Origin: Bacillota bacterium
Lineage (GTDB): Bacteria; Bacillota; Clostridia; Christensenellales; Aristaeellaceae
Direction: 5' to 3'
Assembly (NCBI GenBank): GCA_023402355.1
Contig: JAEXCG010000185.1
Coordinates: 1 to 39,355, forward strand
DNA length: 39,355 nucleotides
The notes under the pieces are model-generated. The model was not told the origin of the DNA and made no database searches. It worked only from the letters and a program-made list of their open reading frames with translations. A program made the translations under genes and the position numbers. Each line of letters opens with the position of its first letter. Positions within the stretch are counted from its first letter, which is position 1. Below are positions 31,538 to 39,355 of this stretch, one piece after another.

Positions 31538-31993
31538 GTGGACGAAAACAAGAATAAGGTGCTGCTGATGGAAATCGTCGTCGTGCTGCTGTTCTTTTCC
31601 GTCTCTGCGGTGACGACGCTGCAGCTTTTTGCGCGAGCGTCCATGATTGCCCACAGAAGCAGCGCGGAGGCGCGGGCGCTCATCCGCTGCGAGGACCTGG
31701 CGGAGCGGCTTAAAGCGCGCGAGGACCCGGGGGCGCTGCTGGACGAGGATGGGAACTGGCAGGCGGTGGAGAGGAGACCGGACGGGTTCTCCGCTCAAAT
31801 GCCGCTGAGCAGCCGAATGGAGCCCGCACAGGAGGGAGAAGTTACCTATTATATGACCGTGTCCGGCCTGCGCGCGCAGGAGGCGGGCGGCACGCTGTGG
31901 GAAATGCGCGTGACGGCGCAGGACGCGCAGGGAAATAAGATGATCGACCTGCCGGTGGTCCGCTACGACGGCAAAGAGGAGGCGCGGCCGTGA
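31538..31993 (+). CDS. single-pass pilin-like protein
   Basis: 151 residues. A short cytoplasmic start (MDENKNKVLL) leads straight into a membrane helix with a pilin-like E at its head (LLMEIVVVLLFFSVSAVTTLQLF), then a soluble alpha/beta part. The hydrophobic helix with a Glu near its start is what type IV pilins use to pack in the filament, but no clear prepilin peptidase site precedes it. Start GTG 31538 has AAAGGAGG upstream. The stop overlaps the next start by 4 bp. Confidence 0.7.
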   Translation: MDENKNKVLLMEIVVVLLFFSVSAVTTLQLFARASMIAHRSSAEARALIRCEDLAERLKAREDPGALLDEDGNWQAVERRPDGFSAQMPLSSRMEPAQEGEVTYYMTVSGLRAQEAGGTLWEMRVTAQDAQGNKMIDLPVVRYDGKEEARP

Positions 31994-32448
31994 AGGATAC
32001 GCAGGAGTACCGCGTCGGAACCGGGGCGTCGCTCATGCTCATGATCGTCGTCGTTCTGATGCTGGCGGTGATGGGCATGCTGGCGCTGTCCGCCGCGCAG
32101 GCGGGCAGACGGCAGACGGATCAGAACATCAGGACCGTGACCGACACCTATGAGGCGGACGCGGCGGCGGAGCGCGCGCTCGCACGGATCGACGCGCTGC
32201 GGTGCGACGCGCAGGATTTGCAGGCGTTTCGAGATCAGGTGCTCGAAATGCAGACCGACGGTCTTGAAATCTCGTGGCTCTCGGAGGATGAACTGGAGCT
32301 TGTCCTGGGGATCGACGGGCAGCGGCAGCTTCGTGCGACCCTTCGCATCGGCCAAGGCGCGACCGAGGTGGCGGCCTGGCGGGTGGAACGGACGGACGAA
32401 TGGGAGACGGAAGACAGCTTGGAGCTCTTTGACGGCACAGCGTTTTAA
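31990..32448 (+). CDS. PilX-like single-pass minor pilin protein
   Basis: 152 residues. Membrane segment ASLMLMIVVVLMLAVMGMLALSAAQA followed by GRRQTDQNIRTVTDTYEADAAAERALARID, a layout common to PilX/GspK-type minor pilins, in which an A-x-x-A-x-x-R-A-L helix follows the membrane helix. Coupled to the previous gene (GTGA overlap at 31990). The soluble part shows no further motif. Confidence 0.65.
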   Translation: MKDTQEYRVGTGASLMLMIVVVLMLAVMGMLALSAAQAGRRQTDQNIRTVTDTYEADAAAERALARIDALRCDAQDLQAFRDQVLEMQTDGLEISWLSEDELELVLGIDGQRQLRATLRIGQGATEVAAWRVERTDEWETEDSLELFDGTAF

Positions 32449-32468
32449 GGGATACGGAGGAATCGGCC

Positions 32469-33527
32469 ATGGATCTGGAAGCCATTTTAAACCGTTCTGT
32501 GGATCAGGATGTTTCGGATATTTTTATCGTTCCCGGCGCGCCGGTGACCCTGAAGATGAAGGGGGAAATGACGCAGCTTTCGGACGAGCGCGTGATGCCG
32601 GCGGATACGGAGGAGATGCTTCGCCAGATTTACCGCATGGCGCAGGACCGCGACATGAGCCGCCTGCTGGAGACGGGCGACGACGACTTTTCCTTCTCGC
32701 TCAAGGGCGTCGGGCGCTTTCGCTGCAACGCCTTTAAACAGCGCGGTTCCCTGGCGGCCGTGCTGCGCGTGGTGGTCTTCGGCCTGCCGGATCCCAAGCT
32801 TCTGCACATCCCGCCGCAGGTGATCGAGCTGTACAAGGTGCGCCGGGGCATGGTGCTGGTGACGGGGCCCGCGGGCAGCGGCAAATCCACGACGCTGGTC
32901 TGTATCATCGACCGGATCAACCGGGAATTCCGCGATCATATCGTGACCATCGAGGACCCGATCGAATACCTGCATTCGCACAACCGGAGCATCGTCAGCC
33001 AGCGCGAAATCGAACACGACACCATCAGCTACGCGACGGCGCTGCGGGCGGCGCTGCGTCAGGCGCCCAACGTCATCCTGCTGGGCGAGATGCGGGATTA
33101 CGAGACGATATCGACCGCCCTTACCGCGGCGGAAACGGGGCACACGCTCTATTCCACGCTGCACACCGTCGGCGCGGCGAAGACGATCGACCGCATCATC
33201 GACGTCTTTCCGGCCAATCAGCAGCAGCAGACCCGCATTCAGCTCTCCATGGTCCTGCAGGCCGTGGTCTCCCAGCAGCTCATCCCGACCGTGGACGGCT
33301 CGCTCGTCCCGGCCTTTGAAATCATGATCGTCAACAGCGCGGTGCAGAACCTGATCCGGGAAGGAAAGGTGCATCAGTTGGACAACGTCATCTACAGCGG
33401 GCAGGCCCAGGGCATGATGACGATGGACGGCGACATTTACCGCCTCTACCGCGAGGGCGTCATCTCCCGGGAGAACGCCATCCTTTATTCCATCAACGCG
33501 GACCAGATGCGAAAGCGCATCGTATAA
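32469..33527 (+). CDS. pilT: PilT-type pilus retraction ATPase
   Basis: 352 residues. A hexameric secretion ATPase: Walker A GPAGSGKSTT (133-142), Asp box TIEDPIEYLH, Walker B VILLGEMRDYETI and His box HTLYSTLHTVGAAKTIDRII. The AVQNLIREGKVHQ stretch corresponds to the AIRNLIRE motif that marks PilT (retraction) rather than PilB (assembly) ATPases. No PilB, prepilin peptidase or PilM/N/O gene occurs in the window. Start ATG 32469 has GGAGG upstream. Last gene of the operon, followed by a terminator. Confidence 0.93.
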   Translation: MDLEAILNRSVDQDVSDIFIVPGAPVTLKMKGEMTQLSDERVMPADTEEMLRQIYRMAQDRDMSRLLETGDDDFSFSLKGVGRFRCNAFKQRGSLAAVLRVVVFGLPDPKLLHIPPQVIELYKVRRGMVLVTGPAGSGKSTTLVCIIDRINREFRDHIVTIEDPIEYLHSHNRSIVSQREIEHDTISYATALRAALRQAPNVILLGEMRDYETISTALTAAETGHTLYSTLHTVGAAKTIDRIIDVFPANQQQQTRIQLSMVLQAVVSQQLIPTVDGSLVPAFEIMIVNSAVQNLIREGKVHQLDNVIYSGQAQGMMTMDGDIYRLYREGVISRENAILYSINADQMRKRIV

Positions 33528-33580
33528 AAAGCGTCGCCCGACGAGCCCCAAGGGCGCGCGCTGAACCCAAGAAGAACGTG

Positions 33581-33630
33581 AAGAAGGCGCAATGCATACC
33601 AATAAAGGTGTGCGCTGCGCCTTCTTGTTG
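33581..33630 (+). terminator. terminator of the pilus-like operon
   Basis: AAGAAGGCGCA (33581-33591) pairs with TGCGCCTTCTT (33616-33626) over 11 bp, with an inner stem GCATACC/GGTGTGC. It ends in CTTCTTGTTG. It lies 54 bp after the pilT stop. Confidence 0.75.
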
Positions 33631-33756
33631 TCATGATTGACATTCAAAACATTTGCTAAGGCCTCGAAAAAAGGGAAGACGCAGGCCGGTCTGCGCCGCG
33701 AGAAAACCGCCGCCGGAACCCGCAATTTTCTTCGCGCGCCCCCAAGCGGCAGGTGA

Positions 33757-33785
33757 TTGCGATATGACGGCGAGTGTGATACAAT
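33757..33785 (+). promoter_or_regulatory. promoter of the solute-binding protein gene
   Basis: TTGCGA (33757-33762), 17-bp spacer, TACAAT (33780-33785), 33 bp before the start codon. Confidence 0.7.
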
Positions 33786-33817
33786 AAACGATAAATGAAT
33801 ACAAAGGAGAAAATTAC

Positions 33818-35254
33818 ATGAAGAAATTAGGCGTGGCGTTGCTGCTAGTGGTGCTTCTGTTCACGATGGCGGGCTGTAAACAGAGCGAGCATGGGCTTGA
33901 CCCGAAAAACCCCACGGTGGTGACGGCATGGCATTACTATAACGGCGCGCAGAAGGAGAGCTTTGACGCGCTGGTCAGCGCCTTCAACGATACCGTCGGC
34001 GCGGAAAAGGGCATCGTGGTCGTGGCGTACGGCCAGGGAAGCGTGAACGAGTTGCAGACGCAGGTGATGGATTCCATCGAAAAGCGCGTCGGCGCCCAGG
34101 AAACGCCGGACATCTTCGCCGCCTATGCGGATACGGCCTACGCGGTCAACGAAATCGGCAAGCTGGCGGACATTTCCGCCTATCTGACGAAAGAGGAGCA
34201 GGCGGCCTATATCGACGCATATATGGAAGAGGGCAGGCTGGAGGACGACAGCTCGCTGAAAATCTTCCCGGTCGCCAAGTCGACCGAGGCGCTCTACGTG
34301 AACAAGACGGCCTGGGACGTGTTCGCCGAAGAGACCCACGCGGACGAAGCGCTGCTCTCGACGTGGGAGGGCATAGCGGAGCTCGCGCGGATGTATTATG
34401 AATGGTCGGACGCGATGACGGCCGAGCCGAACGACGGCAAGGCTTTCTACGGCCGGGACGCGATGGCGAACTACATGCTGATCGGGAGCCTGCAGTTGGG
34501 GCAGGAAATGTTCGTGCGCAAGGACGGGAAGACCGAGATCACGCTCGAGCGCGAAGCGCTGCGCAGGCTTTGGGACTGCTATTACGTGCCGTATGTAAAC
34601 GGGTACTTCACGGCGAGCGGCAGGTTCCGCTCCGACGACATGAAGACGGGCGACCTCATCGCCTACGTCGGCTCGACGCCGAGCTCCACGTACTTCCCCA
34701 CCGAGGTCACGCGCGAGGACGGCAGCACCTACCCGATCGAAGGAAAGGTCTATCCGCTGCCCAACTTCGAGGGAACGGAGCCGGTCGCCGTGCAGCAGGG
34801 CGCGGGCATGGTGGTCGTTAAGTCGGACGAAACGCACGAATACGCCGCCGTCGAGTTCCTGAAGTGGTTCACGAAGGAGGAGCAGAACGTCGCGTTCAGC
34901 GTAGGCTCGGGCTATCTGCCGGTCACCAAGACCGCGAACGACTGGGCGAAGATCGACAAGGTCATCGAGGAGCAGTACGCGGACATGAACGTCATCCTGA
35001 AAAATTCCCTGCGCACCGGCATCGACACGGTGACGAAGTACCGGCTGTATACGCCGCGCCCCTTTGAAAACGGCGCGCAGGCGCGCAGCATCCTGGAAAA
35101 CGCGCTCAACGATGCGGCGAAGCAGGCCCGCGCGCAGGTGCAGGCGCTACTCGAGCAGGGCATGACGCGCGAGGAGGCCGTCAAAGAATTTACGACGGAT
35201 GCGTATTTTGACGCCTGGGCGGACGACTTGCAGGCCCAGATGGAAGCGCTGTAA
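33818..35254 (+). CDS. lipoprotein extracellular solute-binding protein
   Basis: 478 residues. Lipoprotein signal with lipobox T-M-A-G-C20, then a family 1 (sugar-type) solute-binding fold: VVTAWHYYNGAQKESFDALVSAFN..., DIFAAYADTAYAVN, ALYVNKTAWD, AGMVVVKSDETHEYAAVEFLKWFTKEEQN. In Gram-positives such proteins sit on the outer face of the membrane and deliver ligands to ABC permeases. No permease or ATPase gene follows. Instead the next gene, 18 bp downstream, encodes a membrane GGDEF-EAL protein with an extracellular region. The likely role is therefore a ligand sensor rather than transport, which is an inference. GGAG precedes the ATG. Confidence 0.85.
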   Translation: MKKLGVALLLVVLLFTMAGCKQSEHGLDPKNPTVVTAWHYYNGAQKESFDALVSAFNDTVGAEKGIVVVAYGQGSVNELQTQVMDSIEKRVGAQETPDIFAAYADTAYAVNEIGKLADISAYLTKEEQAAYIDAYMEEGRLEDDSSLKIFPVAKSTEALYVNKTAWDVFAEETHADEALLSTWEGIAELARMYYEWSDAMTAEPNDGKAFYGRDAMANYMLIGSLQLGQEMFVRKDGKTEITLEREALRRLWDCYYVPYVNGYFTASGRFRSDDMKTGDLIAYVGSTPSSTYFPTEVTREDGSTYPIEGKVYPLPNFEGTEPVAVQQGAGMVVVKSDETHEYAAVEFLKWFTKEEQNVAFSVGSGYLPVTKTANDWAKIDKVIEEQYADMNVILKNSLRTGIDTVTKYRLYTPRPFENGAQARSILENALNDAAKQARAQVQALLEQGMTREEAVKEFTTDAYFDAWADDLQAQMEAL

Positions 35255-35272
35255 AACCGTTGGGAAAGCCGG

Positions 35273-38200
35273 GTGAAGAGAATGGCGCGGCGCGTCCGTA
35301 AACGGACGATTTATCAGAAGATCGTCATCCCGATTCTGGGACTCCTGCTCGTGGAAGCACTTTTGTTTCCCGCGGTGTTCATCGAGGGTGGATTTCTCGC
35401 GCAGTTTGAACAAAACGCGTTCGACGTCCTGGCGGAACGGTCGGCGAACCGGAAGACCTACTTGGAGACGGAGATGCTCAACCGGTGGGCGGCCATCTCG
35501 GAGAGCGAGAGCAACGTCCTTCAGACGATCGACGATACGCTTTCGAGCCTGGGCGCCACCTACGCGGACATCGGGATCGACCCGAAGCTCAACGAAAAAA
35601 TCGTGGAGGCTACGGCCGCCGAGCTCATTTACATGCTTCGCAAGCAGGGCGTTACGGATGCTTTCATCATCCTCGACGGTCCGGGCGTCAGCGCAAAGGA
35701 GGATTCCCGGGCGGGCCTCTACCTGCGCGACCTGGACCCGCTGACCTATTCCGTGAACAACGCCGACCTGATGCTCGAGCGCGGCATGCCCAACCTTTCC
35801 AAGCAGCTCGGCATCGCCCTGGACAGCTATTGGAGCGCGGCCTTCGAGTTTGACTTCGAGACGGAGCCCGAGCAGGAAAGCTACTTCTTCGCTCCCCTGC
35901 GCGCGGCCCAATCCGCGAGCGTAGCGGAGCGCACGGACAGCGCGAACTTCGGCTACTGGGGTCTGGGCATCACGCTGGACCCGATAGATGGAGCCGAGCT
36001 GCTCACCTACTCAATCCCCCTGATCGCTTCCGACGGAACAGTGCTGGGCGTCCTAGGCGTGTCCGTCTCCCAGCGCTTCCTCACGTCGCTGATGCAGTAT
36101 AAGGAGCTGATCGAAAGCGGCGGCATGTACATGTTCGGCAGGCTTTCGGAGTCGGGCGAGCTGATCCCGGTGTTCGTCAACGGCCCTGCCTTCAAGTCGT
36201 ACTTTGCGGAGGGCGAGGCGATTCCGCTCGTGAAGACGGCCTACGACGGCGTCTACGAGATGACCGGAAGCCGCGATCTGAACAGCGAGCGCTTTTACGT
36301 GAGCGTGCAGCCCTTCAAGCTTTACAACGTGAATACGCCCTTCGAGGCGGAGCAGATCGTGCTGGCGGGCGCCGCGCAGTCCCACCAGCTCATGGCCTTT
36401 TCCCGGCAGATCAAGCAGACGTTTACGATCATCACGATCGGTTCGCTCCTCGCCGGCCTGGTCGCGGCGCTCTTCGTGGGCCGCATTATCTCGGGGCCGA
36501 TCCGCAAGCTGGTGACCCAGCTCAAAACCAGCGACCCGAACGGGCGGATATACCTGGAAAAGCTTCACATCGAGGAGATCGACGAGCTGACGATTTCGAT
36601 CGAAAACCTCAGCGAGGCGGTGGCCGCCTCGGCCTCCAAGATCAGCAAGATCGTCGCGATGACGGGCGTGCATTTCGGCGTGTTTGAGCACCGGGCGGGC
36701 GAGGCGCGCGTCTATTGCAGCGACGGCTTTGCCGAGATGATCGGAACGGACTGGCAGGAGCCCTACGTATCGCTCGAAACCTTCGAGCAGGGGATGCGCC
36801 GCTTCAAGTCGCGCAGGTATGCCGATCAGGAGAACATCTACTGCCTGGAGAAGAAGGACGGCCTGCGCTACATCCGCCTGGCGGAGATCGTGGACGGAAA
36901 CGGCCGTCTGGGCACGGTGACGGACGTGACGGGCGAGGTGGAGGAGAAGCGCAAGATCGAATACGAGCGCGACTTCGACGTGCTGACCGACCTGCTCAAC
37001 CGGCGGGCGTTCTACGCGCGCGTCGGCCTGCTCTTCGCCCGGCCGGAGGATTTGAAGCACGCCTGCGTCATCATGTGGGATTTGGATAACCTCAAGTACA
37101 TCAACGACACCTACGGGCACGAATGGGGCGACCGTTACATTCAGGCGTTTGCGAAGTGCCTGAAGAGCTTTGACGCGTTTCACGGCGGCATCGTGGCGCG
37201 CCGCTCGGGCGACGAGTTCTACACGTTCCTGAGCGGCTACGACAGCGAGCAGCGCATCCGGGAGATCATCCGCGAGGTGTGGGGCAAGATCGCGCACAGC
37301 TCGCTCGAGATGCCCGATGGTTCGCAGATTCGCCTGCGCGTTTCAGCGGGCGTGGCGTGGTATCCGGCGGATTCCCTCGCCCTCGACGAATTGATTCGCT
37401 TTGCGGATTTTGCGATGTATGCCAGCAAGCGGAACAAGAAGGGGACGATTTTAAACTTTAGCCGCACGATGTACCAGGAGGACCTGCTCGTCATCAACGG
37501 ACCGGAGAAGCTCAGCGCCCTGATCGAGCAGCGCAGCGTCGGCTTCGCGCTGCAGCCGATCGTCAGCGCGCGCGACGGCGGCATCTACGGCTACGAGCTG
37601 CTCATGCGTCCCAAGGTGGAGGGGATTTCGAGCCCGTTGGACGTGCTCAAAATCGCGCGGGCGCACTCGAAGCTCTATCAAATCGAGGAGCTCAGCTGGT
37701 TTGAGGGGATGCGCGCCTTTGCTGCGCAGTGCGCGGCGGGCGCCGTCCCGGAGGACGCGCGCGTGTTCGTCAACTCCATCGCGTCGGAGAGCCTTTCGGA
37801 CGCGGACTTTTGCCGTCTGCGCGAGATGTTCGGCGATCTGGTGGCGCGCGTCGTCATGGAGATCACGGAGGGCGAACCGCTCGAGCCGCAGCGAAACGGC
37901 CATAAGTGCGACATCGTCCGCCGGATGGGCGGGCTGATCGCGCTGGACGACTACGGTTCGGGATACTCCAGCGAAGCGCTGCTGCTCAGCGTAAAGCCGC
38001 AGATCGTAAAGATCGACATCGGGTTCATCCGCGGCATCCAGAACGATCCGGGCAAGCAGATGATCGTCGGCAACCTGATTCGTTATGCGCACGCGCAGGG
38101 AAGCACGGTCGTCGCGGAGGGCGTGGAGACGGACGCGGAGCTGGATCGGGTGATCGGCCTCGGCGTGGATTACCTGCAGGGGTACCGCATCGCCCGGCCG

Positions 38201-38275
38201 GCAGAAACCGCGCCGCGGGTGAGCGCGGAAGCGCTGCGCGCGATTGCGCGCGCCAATGGACGAAAAGAGGGGTAG
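35273..38275 (+). CDS. membrane sensor protein with GGDEF and EAL domains
   Basis: 1,000 residues controlling cyclic di-GMP. Parts in order: membrane helix (about 17-40), extracellular Cache-like region (about 45-380), second membrane helix (TIITIGSLLAGLVAALFVG), HAMP-like linker, a PAS-like stretch (about 460-560), GGDEF (about 565-720) and EAL (about 740-985). The GGDEF signature is S645-GDEF instead of GGDEF, with the metal Asp in WDLDNLKYIND kept; no RxxD inhibitory site is visible. The EAL domain keeps catalytic residues: Glu775 (as ELL), N in FVNSIA, E in ITEGE, Asp892/893 in ALDDYGSGYSS, K-I-D and AEGVE. Phosphodiesterase activity is likely; cyclase activity is possible. GTG 35273 or ATG 35282 may be the start. 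Confidence 0.88.
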   Translation: MKRMARRVRKRTIYQKIVIPILGLLLVEALLFPAVFIEGGFLAQFEQNAFDVLAERSANRKTYLETEMLNRWAAISESESNVLQTIDDTLSSLGATYADIGIDPKLNEKIVEATAAELIYMLRKQGVTDAFIILDGPGVSAKEDSRAGLYLRDLDPLTYSVNNADLMLERGMPNLSKQLGIALDSYWSAAFEFDFETEPEQESYFFAPLRAAQSASVAERTDSANFGYWGLGITLDPIDGAELLTYSIPLIASDGTVLGVLGVSVSQRFLTSLMQYKELIESGGMYMFGRLSESGELIPVFVNGPAFKSYFAEGEAIPLVKTAYDGVYEMTGSRDLNSERFYVSVQPFKLYNVNTPFEAEQIVLAGAAQSHQLMAFSRQIKQTFTIITIGSLLAGLVAALFVGRIISGPIRKLVTQLKTSDPNGRIYLEKLHIEEIDELTISIENLSEAVAASASKISKIVAMTGVHFGVFEHRAGEARVYCSDGFAEMIGTDWQEPYVSLETFEQGMRRFKSRRYADQENIYCLEKKDGLRYIRLAEIVDGNGRLGTVTDVTGEVEEKRKIEYERDFDVLTDLLNRRAFYARVGLLFARPEDLKHACVIMWDLDNLKYINDTYGHEWGDRYIQAFAKCLKSFDAFHGGIVARRSGDEFYTFLSGYDSEQRIREIIREVWGKIAHSSLEMPDGSQIRLRVSAGVAWYPADSLALDELIRFADFAMYASKRNKKGTILNFSRTMYQEDLLVINGPEKLSALIEQRSVGFALQPIVSARDGGIYGYELLMRPKVEGISSPLDVLKIARAHSKLYQIEELSWFEGMRAFAAQCAAGAVPEDARVFVNSIASESLSDADFCRLREMFGDLVARVVMEITEGEPLEPQRNGHKCDIVRRMGGLIALDDYGSGYSSEALLLSVKPQIVKIDIGFIRGIQNDPGKQMIVGNLIRYAHAQGSTVVAEGVETDAELDRVIGLGVDYLQGYRIARPAETAPRVSAEALRAIARANGRKEG

Positions 38276-38276
38276 C

Positions 38277-39023
38277 ATGCGCTGGAACGCTGATTTGTAC
38301 GACGGAAAGCATCGATTTGTCTCCGATTATGGCGGACGGATGCTGGAAAAACTGTCCGTAAGGCCGGGCATGCGCGTGCTGGATCTCGGCTGTGGAACGG
38401 GGATTCTCACAAAGCGCATCGCCGAGCTGGGCGCGGACGTCCTGGGCGTGGATGCATCCGAGCAGATGGTCGATACGGCCAGACGCAACTATCCGGAGCT
38501 TTCGTTTCTGTGCGCGGACGCGACGCGTCTTTCGTTTGAACAGGAATTCGACGCGGTGTTTTCCAACGCGGTGTTTCACTGGATCGCCGATCAACCGGCG
38601 CTTCTGCGCTGCGTGCGGGCCGCGCTGAAGCCGGGCGGCCGGATCGTCTGCGAGTTCGGCGCGGCCGGATGTCTGGATTCGGTCTACACGTCGTTCGCGC
38701 GCCAGTGCCTGCGATTGGGGCATCATTATAAGTCCGCGTTCTATTTCCCGACGGCGGAGGCGTACCGGCAGCTGCTGGAGGCGGCGAACCTCGTGGTAGA
38801 GGAAATCTTCGAGTACGACCGCCCGACGCCGCTGGAGGATGGCCGGAAGGGGCTTTCCAATCTGGTGCGCCAGTTTCTTGCGGACGACGTCTCAAAGCTT
38901 TCCGCGGGCCAGCGTCAGGCGCTTTTTGAGGGCATGGAGGCGGAGCTTGAAGATTCCCTCTGGGATGGGGAGCGCTGGATCGCGGATTATCGGCGGCTTC
39001 AGTTCACCGCGCGCCGGCCATAG
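38277..39023 (+). CDS. class I SAM-dependent methyltransferase
   Basis: 248 residues. Motif I VLDLGCGTG (34-42) binds S-adenosylmethionine; GVDASEQMV, CADATRLSF and the post-II ALKPGGRIVCEF complete the fold. The start (MRWNADLYDGKHRFVSDYG) and the FSNAVFHWI segment recall trans-aconitate methyltransferase-like enzymes. The substrate is unknown. ATG 38277 lies 1 bp after the stop of the GGDEF-EAL gene, with AGAGGGG upstream, so it is probably the last gene of that operon. The frame extends back to 38244, but inside the previous gene. Confidence 0.85.
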   Translation: MRWNADLYDGKHRFVSDYGGRMLEKLSVRPGMRVLDLGCGTGILTKRIAELGADVLGVDASEQMVDTARRNYPELSFLCADATRLSFEQEFDAVFSNAVFHWIADQPALLRCVRAALKPGGRIVCEFGAAGCLDSVYTSFARQCLRLGHHYKSAFYFPTAEAYRQLLEAANLVVEEIFEYDRPTPLEDGRKGLSNLVRQFLADDVSKLSAGQRQALFEGMEAELEDSLWDGERWIADYRRLQFTARRP

Positions 39024-39027
39024 GCCC

Positions 39028-39056
39028 TTGTGCGGATGCGGGCGGCGTGTTATACT
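39028..39056 (+). promoter_or_regulatory. promoter of the DEAD-box helicase gene
   Basis: TTGTGC (39028-39033), 17-bp spacer, TATACT (39051-39056). Begins directly after the methyltransferase stop codon. Confidence 0.65.
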
Positions 39057-39088
39057 GAAACGGAGCAGTAAATAAAGGAGAAATATTC

Positions 39089-39355
39089 GTGGCCGAAGAA
39101 AAAGCCGTTCATCCGCTTGCGGAAATGGACATAAGTGTTGAGGTTCAAAAGGCATTTACAGCCATGGGCTTTCGGGAGCTGACGCCGATTCAGGCGCGCT
39201 GCATCCCGATGATGATGCAGGGGCACGACGTCATCGCCATCGCGCCGACCGGCACGGGAAAGACGCTGGGCTTTGGCATTCCCATGCTCGAGTACGTCAA
39301 TTTGCGCGACGACCGCGTGCAGGAGGTCGTGCTCGCGCCGACCCGCGAATTGGCG
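39089..39355 (+). CDS. DEAD-box RNA helicase (partial, 5' end)
   Basis: The first 89 codons of a gene cut by the window edge. Q motif GFRELTPIQ, motif I APTGTGKT (ATP binding) and motif Ia VLAPTRELA are present in the right order, so this is an ATP-dependent RNA helicase of the DEAD family, acting in ribosome assembly or RNA turnover. The start is GTG 39089 with AAAGGAG eight bases upstream. The DEAD box itself lies beyond the window. Confidence 0.9.
   Translation, partial: MAEEKAVHPLAEMDISVEVQKAFTAMGFRELTPIQARCIPMMMQGHDVIAIAPTGTGKTLGFGIPMLEYVNLRDDRVQEVVLAPTRELA

Overview
The window looks like chromosome of a GC-rich member of the Clostridia, probably gut-associated. The clues are ECF sigma factors with DUF4367-type anti-sigma partners, a Spo0A-type DNA-binding domain, a DUF4860 type IV pilus-like cluster, a DUF3796/XRE pair, an adenosylcobalamin-dependent (class II) ribonucleotide reductase, AGGAGG-like ribosome-binding sites and many near-consensus sigma-A promoters with 17-bp spacers. 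No rRNA, CRISPR array, integrase or transposase was seen. Because of the high GC content, most long antisense frames are shadows of real genes.

Layout. 1-6.3 kb: a PAP2 phosphatase/DgkA kinase fusion, tRNA-Val(CAC), a MATE exporter with a palindromic operator-like site, an RtcB RNA ligase, and a secreted purine nucleoside permease-family (NUP) protein behind a structured leader. 6.4-11.6 kb: one 1,727-residue protein with about eleven DUF11 repeats and no visible signal peptide or anchor. 11.6-16.6 kb: an accessory-looking segment bounded by a 75-bp inverted repeat (73/75 identical). It holds a MoaE-like protein, a GNAT acetyltransferase, an ECF sigma/anti-sigma/secreted-protein cassette that becomes AT-rich, and an XRE regulator overlapping an orphan Spo0A C-terminal domain gene, followed by stacked palindromes. 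One of those palindromes carries inverted matches to the Spo0A (0A) box. 16.6-19.0 kb: nrdJ behind a candidate tandem NrdR box. 19.0-23.7 kb (mostly minus strand): XRE/DUF3796, a membrane-anchored unknown, a secreted NlpC/P60-like protein (plus strand), a DUF2974 hydrolase and a second MATE exporter. 23.8-25.3 kb: a Tat translocase operon (TatB-like, TatA, TatC). 25.3-28.6 kb (minus): a THEP1-like NTPase with a rhomboid-fold protein, and a heparinase II/III-family lyase. 28.7-33.5 kb: an apparent seven-gene operon with a transglutaminase, PilC/GspF, four small single-pass pilin-like or accessory proteins and a PilT-type ATPase. 33.8-38.3 kb: a lipoprotein solute-binding protein next to a 1,000-residue membrane GGDEF-EAL protein with an extracellular sensor region. 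38.3 kb to the end: a SAM methyltransferase and the start of a DEAD-box helicase.

How the genes may work together. Much of the window concerns the cell surface: lipid-carrier recycling, Tat export, a giant repeat protein, pilus-like machinery and c-di-GMP turnover. The most interesting candidates for an undescribed system are three. First, the solute-binding lipoprotein paired with the GGDEF-EAL protein, which resembles NspS-MbaA in arrangement. Second, the XRE plus orphan Spo0A-C pair next to 0A-box palindromes. Third, the pilus-like operon that begins with a transglutaminase and has a PilT but no PilB. These functional links are inferences from order and motifs.
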